Positions 35,291-46,545 of a stretch of 64,000 nucleotides of DNA are shown one piece after another. Position numbers and translations under genes: made by a program. The stretch lies in the NCBI GenBank assembly GCA_002270565.1, contig NQMI01000198.1, positions 1 to 64,000 on the forward strand, written 5' to 3'. The stretch comes from Stenocarpella maydis. Its lineage: Eukaryota > Ascomycota > Sordariomycetes > Diaporthales > Diaporthaceae. Below the pieces are notes generated by a model. It did no database searches, was not told the origin of the DNA, and saw only the letters and a program-made list of their open reading frames with translations. Numbering within the stretch: position 1 is the first letter of the stretch; every line of letters starts with the position of its first letter.

Positions 35291-36895
35291 TACCCGTGGT
35301 ATATCTACCAAGTCCGAGTCAAGCAATATGACGCGAAACAGAAACAACTAAACAAGACTATGTAGTCTGGACCCTCGTCTCAGCGCAATCCAACAAGTAG
35401 AGTCAACAAATGATACCGACCCACTTATAATGGAACAACTGTCTCTCGGTCGTATTCTGGCTAGATAAAGCACTTAAAAGCCTCCTCTGAAGGCCCAGGC
35501 CCCCCACGTCTCTTCTGAATCTCCGTCACTGGACCTTGCGCTCTTCTAGATGTATGCCGACTAGTGGGGAAACAAGTCCTGAAGGCCACCACTTAAGATC
35601 AGAATTGTGAATCAGGCGCAGTGTGCAATTATTTTCTAATACGGTTGCCACATCTCGTGCAACAGTGGAGAAGTCGTCTTTGCCGCACCCATGGGGTGTG
35701 TTAGTTTGTGAGGGCAACTGCATTCATTCACCACGTAAATGAGAACTCCTCCCATCCCAGCGGAGAACAAGGCCGCTGGTCGCCCCGGCAAACATAACCT
35801 ATAGTTGGTCACCTGTTGGTGGCCTCTTGAGCGAGCTGTCATGCCCATGTATAGAGGCCCCTGCAGCCCTGGGGAGGACCCAGAGAAGCCATCTAACTTC
35901 TTGTTTTGGTCAAGCAGTGTTTGGAATTGGAAGCACTGAATCCGACTCTTCTGTCCGCCACCCGCCCCGAGGGCGTCTTCAGGCCTCCTTCCAGCAACTG
36001 CACAAGGTACCGTCAAAACCATCCACCAAACATGCGTTCCAGTCCTGCCATCGCTGCACTGGTTTCGGTCGCATCTGCCCTCCCACAGCCCTTGAACAAG
36101 CACTCGCTCACGGCGCGCGACGACTTCGTCGAGGACGACTCCGACATCCAGCCCGAGCCCGGGCACCCGTTATGTTGAATGGCCTGAGGTAAGTACCTCT
36201 TGATTGACCCATCACCACCACTCCCTTGAGGCGATTTTTTTCTTTGGGGGGGGGGGGCTCGATTTTACCATCAGGCCGAGGATTGTGCTGACATCGGCGT
36301 CCCGGCGCCGAAACACTCCGGAGGCAGATGATTAGACAACAGTCGTCTGTTATCTCGAGTTCTGAACCCCCCCCTGGCTTTGCCTCTTTTTTCCTCTCGT
36401 GTCCTTCCCAAAGAAAACTCTCGCTTTGAAACCCCCCCCCAAAGAGGGCCCCGGGGCCCTGGGGCTCTTTACTGGGACGATGTGGTGTACCAGTATGCAC
36501 CAGCTGAACAAGACCAGGGCACGGTATGAAGAAGAAAATATGAAATTAGGTAGCAGCTACAATCCATATAATATTAGACAAGTCAAGATTTGCCACACCA
36601 AGCACTCAATTCTGGGCTTTTCTCCCCGCTTTCAAACACCGTACGCACGTTGTTGTCGAAACCAGAAAATATAGATAGTGAGCCTCCCGAGTAGCAAGCG
36701 GCCCCGCCTAGAGAGCGGACCAAGGCTTGCAATACAGTTTTGCCTTCCAGCATGAGCCGTTCAGTCGATGCATTCCCGAGATTGAAATCCCACTCGTAAA
36801 TGCGGTATATAGATGAGTATAGTGCATCCCAACAGGCGTGTACGCAACGCCATATACAAAGGAAATATGGTTACACGTTCTGTAAGAACTGAGCC
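35291..36895. other. Intergenic, convergent 3' ends
   Basis: This lies between the 3' ends of the nitrite reductase and SREBP genes. It contains runs of G and C at about 36246-36257 and 36365-36450, and one weak candidate for a small secreted peptide, listed separately. Confidence 0.5.
36032..36178 (+). CDS. Possible small secreted peptide
   Basis: A 48-codon frame starts with a short hydrophobic leader, MRSSPAIAALVSVASA, followed by LPQPLNKHSLTARDDF and an acidic Pro-containing tail ending in Cys. The leader looks like a signal peptide with cleavage after Ala. A GTAAGT donor at about 36189 lies 10 nt past the stop, so this may be the first exon of something longer that is broken or mis-framed. 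No family is recognised. Confidence 0.25.
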   Translation: MRSSPAIAALVSVASALPQPLNKHSLTARDDFVEDDSDIQPEPGHPLC

Positions 36896-39878
36896 TTACA
36901 AACCAACGTGATCGCACATGCTGTCGTCGCTGTCGCACTCGCTCATCGTCTCGTAGCCTTGGTCTTCAGCCATGCCGACAATGCTCTTGGTAACTTTCAG
37001 GCACCTTTCCACCAGCTGCTGCCGGAGTTCGCGGTCCAGCCCTGGTCTGTCTCCTTCCTCACTTCCGATCCATATCCTCAATGTTCCCGCCATCCGTTCC
37101 AGGGATTTGGCGCAGGCCTGAGCAGCCATTGCATGGCCGTGAAGACGCTCCACCAGGTGGAAAGTCGCCGTGCAGCCCAGGAGTGAGAGGCCGTCCGTGG
37201 ACCCAGGAAGGATCCCATCAATAATCGAGAGAGCGCTGTGGGGCGGAGTCTCGTACCGCTCCAGGTGTGCAATGGCCATGCTGCAGCGCAGGGCCATCTG
37301 GACGTCGGGATCCGGGACGATGAAGGACATTGGAGAGTCGATGATGGGCGGGACTCCTTGGCTGTACCGTGGATGCTTGTCTGGATTCAGGCTTGGGCCC
37401 ATGGCCTTCAGAGAAGTGGCGATGTGCGCCCCTCGCTTCTCCCCCACTAACACGGCTTTGGCGACGAGCGCGCGCACCTGGGCGTTCGATCCGATAGGTG
37501 CTACCTTGACCGCCAGGTTGAGATCACCATCAATGTCCGTGACCTGTGCGGCCTTGTTCTCAGCCCCTACGAGACTGGCTGACAGTACTCGCTGCAGCAT
37601 GAGGCTCGACCACCAGGCAGCCACCGCGTCCATGGGGGACCGTACGGCGGGGTCTTCCACAACGGCATTCATACCGTCAACGTCAAAGTCAATGTTGTGC
37701 ATCGTTGGGCGGTTCCATGCAAGGTTGTTTGCGCGCTGAACAATGTCGTCGTTGAGAACGTCGTCACAGTCTTGCTCAAGGAGTACAGCTAGGTGTTCCG
37801 GAAGCTCGTCATCTGATGCAGGCTCATTCCGGCGGAGTGAGTTGTTCAGCCTGTACAGCTGCCTCGCCTCATTCCACCTAGACCTGGCCAACTTGGCAGC
37901 CAGGATATTGTGGAGGCCTTGCTTGCCCAGCTGCCAGAGCAAGACGCGTATGTGAAGAGCATTTAGCATCAGTCGCAGAGACGTGTCTGGCAAGGTCTTG
38001 GCTGCGAGCAGTGTCAAAGTCAGGCGGCTCTTGTTTATCTCGACGTCGCCTCCGGCCAATTGGGCGTCCAGGGCGATCGTCCAGGCCTTGACTCTGGCTG
38101 TTTCTTGTTCCTCGGTCAGCCCGGTTAACATCTGGTAGCCCTGTATGCCCATCATATTTCGCAGGCTGAGCTTCATCGCCTTCAAAAGCAGAGCAGCGGC
38201 CTCCAGGAAGAAGTTATGTCGAGGCACCCAAACGGTTTGGACGGCTGTGAGCCAAGCTTGCCTCCTGACATGAATCGGCGAGGCTAATGACGGCACCTTT
38301 TTGAGGTCCGCATTATTGATCTGGGCCGTCTTGTCCGTCTTTCGTGGCCTAGGCGCAAAGAGAGAAGGCACGAAGACCCAGAGTAGAGCGCCGAGCAGCA
38401 GCAGCGACTTGAGGGTAGATATGGCTTGGGACAGAGAGAAGGAGTACCCAGCAATGCTGACGACATGCGATCTTGCCACCAGTGGACCTAGGAGCTGTAG
38501 GGGAATGGCGGAAAGCCCACGGCCCTCGGGCGACTCATTACTCTGCTCGTGCTCGCGGGCAGCCTCGAGGATCATCAGTCCCGCGAGCGAGCCGACCATG
38601 AACTTTCCGATGTAAGGGCTCGCGCCTTGCCAGCGGTTGGCCTGCATCTGTTGTTGCTGCTGGATCTGCTGCTGCCGCATGATGGCAGGGTTCTGCTGGA
38701 ACTGTTGTTGTGGGACTGGATAAGGCCGCCCGGACGCCAGCTGCTGACTGATGATGCGCTTCATATCGTCGGGCACCGGAATCATGCCTTGCGGATCCAG
38801 CCCCCTGGGAGTTCCTACCGGCGTGTTCATGAACTGAGAAGCATCCTGGCCAAACTGCATGGGCGAATTCTGGTTCTGGACCGGGCTCATTGTCCCGTTC
38901 ATAGCGCTTGCCATGAACAGCTTCTCAAAGGCCGAGATTCTCTGCTGCATGGCGCTGTTCTCGTCATTGAGACGGTTATTCCTCTTCTCCAGATGGCGTA
39001 TGTACTCTGTCGCCTTGCTCAATACCTGCGGGTTGTCCATTAGCCTGTGGTTCACCACTCAATGCCGTTGCCGCCAGCTTACCGTAGCCTTGTTCAGCTT
39101 GTGTGCCGGTGTCAAGCCGTGTAACTCTTCTCTGTCCTCGGTGGTGTCTTCTCCCCTCGCGCTCTTGGAAAGCACACGCAAGCTTGGGACGCTGTCGCGC
39201 AGTGCTGCGATCTTGTCGTTCAAGTTAGTCCTGTACCGCTTTTCAATCATGTTGTGTGCAGTCTTCTTGACTGGCTGCTGGCTCTCGTCGTCATCGTCAT
39301 CCTCCAGGTCGTCAAAGTCGGCCGAGGACTTGCGCTTGCGGCTGCCTGGCTTTGATGGGTCGGGGGAGCCTGTCTTGTGACCATCGCCATTGCTCGATTG
39401 GGGGCTTAGTTGACTGGGCTCGCTCTTCGGGGACTGGTATTGCAGGTGCGGGGGCATGGCGATGTTTCTGAGCTGCTCCTCCTGAGCGGGCGTCAGGGAA
39501 GGCATGCCGGCTACGACGGCAGGGCCCTGGGCAGACGACGAGTCGCTGGAGTTGGCGGCTGCGCTGTTCATGAAGGCGGAAAAGAGCTCGCCGTTCTGAA
39601 GCTGCAAGGCCGGCGGGTTGCTGAAGGTGGGCAGGCCGTCCGTCCTAGGGCGGTACTGGAGCGACTGGTTCGGGAAGGTGGCGGTCGGGATGTTCCAGTT
39701 GTTCGGGAACAGGTTCAGGCTCTCGAAGTGCTCGACGTCGCTAGGACCAAGTGGAGGTGTGAACTGGTTGGAATTGGACCAGGCGGCTGAGGCGGCGAAG
39801 TCGGAGAAGCCCGGGTCGGGGGCTGAGGTGGTGACGGGATCGGGGTTGGCGCCGGCGGCGCCGGCGGCGTTGTTATCG

Positions 39879-39919
<41 letters not shown>

Positions 39920-39921
39920 AT

Positions 39922-39959
<38 letters not shown>

Positions 39960-40153
39960 TTGAGCGAGTACTGCAAGGGCGAGCCTGTTGCTGATCGTGG
40001 TCCGGTTCGGGATGCTGAGGCTGGCGCGGGTGCGGGCGCGGGTGCAGCAGAGGCTGGGGCGGAGGAGGCCGTGTGGGGATCGTTGGACCGGTAGTCGAAG
40101 TTCTCGAGGCCAGCATTCCAGACTTGCTGGGGATCTTGGTGTTGATCTGCCAT
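36896..40153 (-). CDS. srbA: SREBP-type bHLH transcription factor (SrbA/Sre1-like)
   Basis: Two exons (40153-39083 and 39025-36896, minus strand) give 1066 residues; the 57-nt intron (GTAAGC...CGCAG, GGCTAATGG branch) interrupts helix 2 of the bHLH between Thr and Val. The N terminus is Ala/Pro-rich, then Ser and Asn homopolymers, a likely activation domain. The bHLH at about residues 290-385 has [17 protein letters not shown], with the Tyr that marks SREBPs, a long loop typical of fungal members, and [16 protein letters not shown]. Two hydrophobic segments at about 498-512 and 560-578 ([19 protein letters not shown]) form the ER hairpin, followed by a roughly 480-residue C-terminal region of the DUF2014 type. 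Family role: ER-bound, released by proteolysis under low sterol or oxygen, then activates ergosterol, heme and iron genes. The ATG at 40162 is 3 codons upstream and equally usable. Confidence 0.94.
39871..39961 (-). repeat. In-frame Asn/Ser trinucleotide repeat in SREBP
   Basis: On the coding strand about a dozen AGC-type Ser codons are followed by about 16 AAC/AAT Asn codons. It lies in the N-terminal activation region, keeps the frame, and is a likely site of length polymorphism. Confidence 0.93.
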
Positions 40154-43086
40154 TTTGGGCAAAACGGAGTGCGTCAGGACTGACGGGGGGGTGAGGGGAA
40201 CCAGACCGAACGGATGGGAATGCTTAGACCGTTCCAGCTATGCAGAGGTGGTTCGACATGAACGCGTGACAAGACAGGCAAGGCCCAAATGAGAGATGGG
40301 GAGAGCAGCGATGGGTAAGATGGGACCGGGTGGAGGGGCCGGGCGGGAGAAGGGAATGAGTGGCTCGGCGCCTCGCTTCGATGCCGTAGCGTCGCAGGAG
40401 AGCGTCCGTTCGCACAGGAGGGGGCCAGCAGGGCAGAGCTCTCTCGCAGTCTGTGTTCCACTTCGTCTGGCTGGCCAGATGACGGATTGACCACCGACTG
40501 CCGCTCCCACGAAGGCACAGGGTGCTGATGTGGACTATTCTGGGTGCGATTTGCTTTTTAATCAGGGCCCAGATCCATTCAAAAGGCGGCAGATGGCTCT
40601 GCGCGCGAGAGGCTGCTGGGACTGGTTGCTTTGATTTGGGAGGTCGAGGTCGACTCAACCCAATCGGACTATCTTGGTTACGGGGAGCGCCCTGCAACGC
40701 TTGGTCGGGCCTGGGGACCTCCTAGGGACGCTGGTGGTGTGCGGCACTTTCTTGACAATCTGTGAGGACTTGTCCCGGCGTGGCCCACGGGCAAGCGTCA
40801 AGCGTCAAGGGGTGAGCTGGATGTGGTCCCGGAGCGACGAGGTCGGCTTATGTCACGTGGATCGCCTGGACTCGATGGATGGGGAGTGTGAGCTGGCCTC
40901 AAAGCGGTGACCTCTGGCCTGGCCTGGCCTGGCCGTTCCTGCTACGGTGTGTAAGGGTGACGGGGTGACGGGTGACGGGTGACGGTCGGCGGAGTGGAAT
41001 GGGGTTGAGAGAAGACGGCTCGAGAGGGCGGGCACGGGACGGTGGGCTCCGTATCGTGGGATGTCGTAAGGATGCTGTATGCTAGCTAGCACGAGTAGTG
41101 TAGGGCTGGCGAGAATGGACGGGCCGGGGGTGGAGGATGGAATTGGTGGTGGTGAGGGATGGGAGAGAGAGATCGTAAGATGTTAAGGTCGGGAAGCAGA
41201 GTTTCAGAGCAGTGCATCAGTCGATTTTGTTGTATAATGGCGTGGAACACGAGAGGTCGGCCGGGGGGCGCCGGTGGTATCCATTTGATTGCCCCTGCCC
41301 TGACTGACGAGGTCGCTTCGTTGGCAGGGGCCGTCGATGGAGAGGCGTAGGGGCCAATGCGAGGCCCCGCCCAGCCACATCCCCCAGGCTGAACATCGGA
41401 ACTGTGACTGTCAGGACGCATCGCACGCAGGTGGGGACGGTGGTGGTCGAGCGCATACTACGGAGTACTGTAGATACATACATACCTAGGTAGACTACGA
41501 GGTATGTACGTAATAGGTAGGAGGCATATCCACGCCCGGTCACCATCACCACCACCATTGACGCCGCAGTCGTCGGCTGGACTGACCCGAGTGGCTTGCT
41601 CAGCTATCCAGCCATCGTGCCCTCGGACTGCCCATGGTCGCCCGCATCAGAACACGCCCTCGCCAATGCCAGAGCCATCCATCGTCTATCCGGCCGAGAC
41701 ACTGTCTGAGATCACGCTCCAGAATCGGACCAGAGGCGTTATCAGAACAACATTATCAGTACTGTCTACTCCGCACTTGGCCTCACCTCTCAGCTCTGGC
41801 CTCCTCGCCAGCCAGACCTCACATGGTCAGTTATCCACCTTGGGTTGGGCCCTTGCGGGCTTCACTACACGCCGACACCACACCGCAATCACCACAGCTC
41901 TGCATGTCGAGGCGGCTGGCAGAGAGACATTGACTCTCAGCTTAATTTCACATGCTACACTCACTACCCTGCGTTTTCCTCGCGACTTCACATTAATTGT
42001 GAGTCTGCTATGTGGCAGGGGCTCAGCCTTAGGCCGTTGCCAGACCTCTGGACTGTCGTCATTCCGCATCACGATAAGGTTTACTCGTGCGCCGCTCCCG
42101 CCATCAGATGCAATTGCCTGTGTCAATCAGTCTCCCGCCCCCGCAGTCGTTCTTGACGGACTCGACGGCATCCTAGAGTCCCCCTTCTCCACAGACCGAC
42201 CGATCAGTCAAATCACAGAGTCGTGTGGCCAACTCCACCACGCACTTCTTCTAGTACAAAATCATCGGCCCATGTACACGGCGCGGTCCCAGCACGCTGG
42301 ACTACTCGGCCGTCCGATCCGTCCGAGTGCAACGGATCGCGGGATGAACCGCACTGCTCGCCGGTAATAATCCCGTCGAGTTTGTGTGTTGGCGTGCCGT
42401 ACTAACCTGGCTAACAAGGGGCGCAGCACGGGTGTCTGGGAGGGCTTGAGCTTCGCATGGAGGTCCCGGCAGTCCGACAGTGAGCTGCCTGCCTGGCACA
42501 CCAGCTTGGCGGCCGTTTTGCCTTCGCTTGCCTTCGCTTGCCTCGTGTTTCAAATGTACGACGCAAACACCACTTCCCTCTTCACCCAGCCAAGCGCTTC
42601 GTGAACCTCCAAGCCACCCTATCACGGTTAAACGACCCTTTGGACCAGGCCGGTGAACATGCTCTAGCTTGGGACTGACATGTCGCTGCCCAGGTGGCAG
42701 GGCTGTAGAGCTATCAATGCCATCAAGTGGTATTATATTCCCAAGGAACCCAGCACCCATGATAACACGTGCGACTCTAATGGAGATTAAGCTGAGAAGG
42801 GAAAAGAAGAAGAAGAAGAAAAACACTGAAGCAAAAGAAGCCCGCCGTCTCCCGCCCGTGATCTGCCAAGCACGGTCCAACCCAGGAAGGGGGCTCGGCC
42901 TTCTTCACCAATGACCATACTTCGTACTGCAGACTCCCAAGGTTAGGCTTCCTGCGTTTCTAGCCACCCACAAGTAAATTCAGAGAGCTTGCGCGCCCAA
43001 GCCTGGACGCGGAGGATTTGCGGCATGACTAGCTAAAGGGCTGGCTCGATAGTTCGTTCCAGGTCAGACCGGCCCGAGCCAACTGC
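40154..43086. other. Long upstream region of the SREBP gene
   Basis: This 2.9-kb gap lies upstream of SREBP and downstream of the next minus-strand gene. It holds a CACGTG E-box at 40854-40859, GGCCT repeats at about 40917-40933, a GGGTGAC tandem, and a CCTAGGTAG motif near 41486. Plus-strand frames between 41500 and 42400 look random. I see no RNA gene. Confidence 0.5.
40955..40985. repeat. GGGTGAC tandem repeat
   Basis: Four copies of GGGTGAC, one with an extra G, lie in a row about 800 bp upstream of the SREBP start. Confidence 0.9.
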
Positions 43087-44859
43087 TCACCAGATCTCGT
43101 CGCTGCTCTGGACCATCTCCATCGTTGGTGTCTTGGGCTCCATCCTCCTCATCCTCTTCCTGTCGGCCTTGGTGACTAGGCTGGGTGTGATGGGCACCAC
43201 GGGCGAGAAGGGCTGATACGGCGAATACGGGACAGGCGCGCCGGTGTGGGGCGTGCGCGCAGTCCCCAGCCCCGGCGACAGAGGGCCGGCCCTTTCGAAG
43301 ACGGTCTGCTTGACCGTGCGGTCGTACGTGTTGGGCGACATGAGCGGCGGCTCGTACGCACGCAGCGGCAACGCGCCGCCAGTACGCACCGCTGACGGCG
43401 CGTTGGGCCGCGAGAAGGTTGCGCCAGGCTTCGGCGACGACGGAAGCGAGTTCAGGCTCGGGAACCTGTTGACGCCCGGCTTGGGGCTCGACGGGAGCCC
43501 CGAGGCCCGGCTGTCGCGGGGCCGCTCGCGCCGCACCAGTGGCGTCGTGGATGTCTCCGACGTTGCGGAGATGGGGTCCGCCTCCATGGTCGCCGAGGAC
43601 TGCTGGCGTGAGTGGTAGTAGTAGTCTTGGCGCTGTCGCTCCTTGTCTTCCTCGTCCTCATCCTCGTCCTCATTGGGTGCCCCCCGGACGTCCCTGTCCT
43701 TGCCCTTGCCCCTCATGGCGCGGAGCCGCTCGTCGATGCTCTGCGTGCTCTCTGGCGAAATGTCATCCGGCGGGGTGAGGGGTGCCACCTGGACGTTCCG
43801 TCGCTGGTTGAATGTCGCGTTTCCCGTGGGGACTGGTGGCGGCGCGGCTGGTGCGTAGTGCCGTGGCGGGATGGCGTTCATCTCCTCGCCGGGGTACTGG
43901 GGCGGGAACGTGCCTGTCATTGGTGTCATGATCGGCGAGGAGATACTTATCGCCTGCACCTTCTCCTTCTTCTTGCCCAGCGGGGATTTGAGTGCGGACA
44001 GGATCGAGGAGGTCCGGGACTGCGTCTTTTCCGACTTGGCGTCGGCGCTTAGGTTAAGGTTTGCGGGTTTGTTCCTTCCCTTCTTTTGAAGCATGCCCTG
44101 TGATGAGGCATTCTGCTCCAGCTGCTCCTGCTGCTGCCCTGCGGCGGGAAACGTGGGCCCTCTGAATACGACCCCCGCTTCCTTGGCGGCCTCCTGCTCC
44201 ATCACGTACTTGTACATGTCTTCCAGCTGTGCCTGCGCCATGGCCCTGTCTTGTTCGACGACGGACTGGTCGACGTTTGGATCCAAGCCTGGTCTCCCGC
44301 GGAGACTGCCGTCTGGTGACGGGAGGATATAGGGGGTCTGCTCCCGTGTCCCTGTCGAGAATTTCGCCGAGGTGGGCGAGGGGAGGGAGAAGTTGCGGAC
44401 GTGGCCCTGGATGTGGCCGTGAGTATGGATCTTTGGCAGTTCCTGGAAGCTCTGAGGTGGAGGGCAGTCCTGGCCCTGGAACTGGAATCCGTCCTGCGAC
44501 CTGAAGGCAGACAAAGGCTCGGCGACGTTGAAGGTACGGTGAGAGTCCTCCCAGGTGCTGAAGTCCTCCGCAGCTCGGAGACGCTCGCGACGCCTTTTAG
44601 ATAAACTCAGGAGGATGACGGCGACCAGCACCAGCGAGAAGGCGTAAGAGCCAACGATTCCGCCGATCTGGGCAGGTAGATACGATGGAGGGGCGGGGCT
44701 AAAGTTGATGCCGAGGGGGGGGTTGTTATCCCTCGTGTCCACGGCTTGTGGTCGAGGAGTGTGTGGTACAGCGGCAGCGGCTACCAAAACTGAGGCGAAA
44801 CCTGTACTAAAGGAAAGAGTGATGAGAGGAGTTGGAGGTTCGCAAAGACCAAGGAACAT
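43087..44859 (-). CDS. Fungal single-pass membrane protein, unknown function
   Basis: A single exon gives 590 residues from the ATG at 44859; an ATG 11 codons upstream (44892) is also in frame, but MFLGLCEPPTPLITLSFS begins the hydrophobic signal region directly. A short Pro-rich outer segment follows (residues about 30-65), then one membrane span around residues 66-88 (IGGIVGSYAFSLVLVAVILL) with a stop-transfer KRRRER. The remaining 500 residues are predicted cytoplasmic and disordered, with a short helix MYKYVMEQEAAKEAG near residue 215 and a terminal motif KADRKRMRRMEPKTPTMEM ending SDEIW. The last two motifs look familiar from conserved hypothetical proteins of other ascomycetes, but I cannot name a function. 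A receptor-like or scaffold role at the plasma membrane is only a guess. Confidence 0.85.
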   Translation of the reverse strand: MFLGLCEPPTPLITLSFSTGFASVLVAAAAVPHTPRPQAVDTRDNNPPLGINFSPAPPSYLPAQIGGIVGSYAFSLVLVAVILLSLSKRRRERLRAAEDFSTWEDSHRTFNVAEPLSAFRSQDGFQFQGQDCPPPQSFQELPKIHTHGHIQGHVRNFSLPSPTSAKFSTGTREQTPYILPSPDGSLRGRPGLDPNVDQSVVEQDRAMAQAQLEDMYKYVMEQEAAKEAGVVFRGPTFPAAGQQQEQLEQNASSQGMLQKKGRNKPANLNLSADAKSEKTQSRTSSILSALKSPLGKKKEKVQAISISSPIMTPMTGTFPPQYPGEEMNAIPPRHYAPAAPPPVPTGNATFNQRRNVQVAPLTPPDDISPESTQSIDERLRAMRGKGKDRDVRGAPNEDEDEDEEDKERQRQDYYYHSRQQSSATMEADPISATSETSTTPLVRRERPRDSRASGLPSSPKPGVNRFPSLNSLPSSPKPGATFSRPNAPSAVRTGGALPLRAYEPPLMSPNTYDRTVKQTVFERAGPLSPGLGTARTPHTGAPVPYSPYQPFSPVVPITPSLVTKADRKRMRRMEPKTPTMEMVQSSDEIW

Positions 44860-46545
44860 TGTGAGGGTCAGAGGAGAGAGTTCCGGGGCCAAGGCTTATT
44901 TCTAGTAGACCAGACGGCTGCCATCTATCTCTTCTCCACCAAAACTAGGGCGTGATGGAGCTTGAATTGCTTAGTTCTTAGTCAAGGTATGATGGGCCGA
45001 AACGCATTGTGATAGAGATGTAGCATGGGGACGCAGGAATGATCAGCCTCCGTGCCCATCCAGAGGAGAGGCAGAAGGGTATATAGCGGCTGTTGATACT
45101 GGAGTGATGCAGAGGCGAGGGGCGGGGCGGGCGTGGGGACGATGCAGCCACTCAAGAGCGCAAATGCCGGCTTTTTCACTCTTGCACGACACGCCCAATG
45201 GGACGGGCTGGCGCGTGGACGAGGCCCCCATCCCGGGGGCGGAGGCATACAGGCACGGCACGGCACACGCAGGCACAGAGGCAGCGGTGGGCAGGCCTCT
45301 TCTGGGCTGGGACTCGTCGAGCGAGGCCGCACACGGTCGTGATGTCGCAGTGGGCTTGCAGCACCCAGGGCTGGCCAGAGCCCTGTCGTGTAATGTCGTT
45401 GGCTGGAGGGCCGGTGGGTGGGCAGGGAGCCAGGGGTCTCTAAGCGCCCGACATGCGATGGGACCAGGCGACGCGGTGCGTGATTGGGTGGGCATGGTGG
45501 GTTCCCCGCCCGGTTTTTGATATTCAATGCGTGCTGTCCTGCCAGCCTACACTACCCTTCCCGCCTGAGGTGATGGGCTGATGGGGCCTGAATGGCGATC
45601 TGCAGGCCGACCAGACAGCCAGAGTAAGGAGCTGGAGAGCGATGCCCCTGCCTTTCTTCGGTTTTGCGTGATGCTGGCAGCTGGTGGTGACTTGGATCTT
45701 GTGGTATGTCTCGGGCATCGACGGATACTTTGCCCTGTCCGGGACGAGAGCATCCCATGTCGAGTCGAGTCGCAGATCAATCTCAATCGGTTGCCCGGCG
45801 GGTAGTGTGAGATCAAGACTCGTTAGACTGCCCACAACACTGATCAGGGCAAGTCCATGGGCCGGCCGTCCGTTGGGAGGGGACACAAGCGAGCGTGATG
45901 GTTGCTTGGATTGGTGGCTCTGGAAAGCGAACCAGACTATCAGAAGGGCCTCATTGAGACGACGGCCGTGGCACTCCCAAGGAACTGCATGGGAACAAAT
46001 GTAACATGAATATGACCAAGTCTGTTTGTTAGCGCTGACATTTGGGCGGTGCTGGTCCTCGAGACGGTACATAGTGTACTTAAGTAGTCAATGGAGTATG
46101 GAGTGCATGCGTAGTACGGAGTAGTGCCCAAGCAACCAAGGTACCTGCCCTAGGTACCTATGTAGGTAATGCACACGGGGTACCCTGGTACCGCAGTAGT
46201 TAGAGTGTGGTTCGTGCACAGCGCTTACGTGATGGCCAGGAGGAGCAAAGGAGCAGAAGCAGGTGATTGCGCGGGAGTGGCGCGTCGTGCGGCCGCTTCC
46301 CGAGCCGCGTCTCGTGGCCATTCAATGGTCCACAGCGACAGCAATTGAGCCACACATTCGGTTTGACGCGTACTTCGTTTTATACTTCGTGCCCCACCTC
46401 CACCTATTGGCATCGTGGAATGCCCCGTCTTGCCCCGTCTCGTCTTCGGCCTCGCTCGCTCGCTCTCCATCATCACTACCCAGTCCCCCCAACCGTCTTC
46501 CTTAGGGGCCCGGCGCGCCTGAGGTCGCGTTGTTTGTCCGCCGCC
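44860..46545. other. Divergent intergenic region
   Basis: This lies between the starts of the membrane-protein gene (-) and the helicase gene (+). At 46139-46195 there is a run of GGTACC/CCTAGG palindromes. The frame of the helicase is open upstream to 46267, but those residues look non-conserved. I see no other gene. Confidence 0.5.

Noticed and set aside
39871..40094. Plus-strand Leu-rich frame (poly-Leu) opposite the SREBP N terminus
   Set aside because: It is the reverse reading of the Ser/Asn repeat; the minus strand carries a complete bHLH protein.
41504..42367. 287-codon plus-strand frame upstream of SREBP
   Set aside because: Residues look random, with no domain or membrane pattern; it lies in promoter DNA and overlaps equally long frames on other registers.
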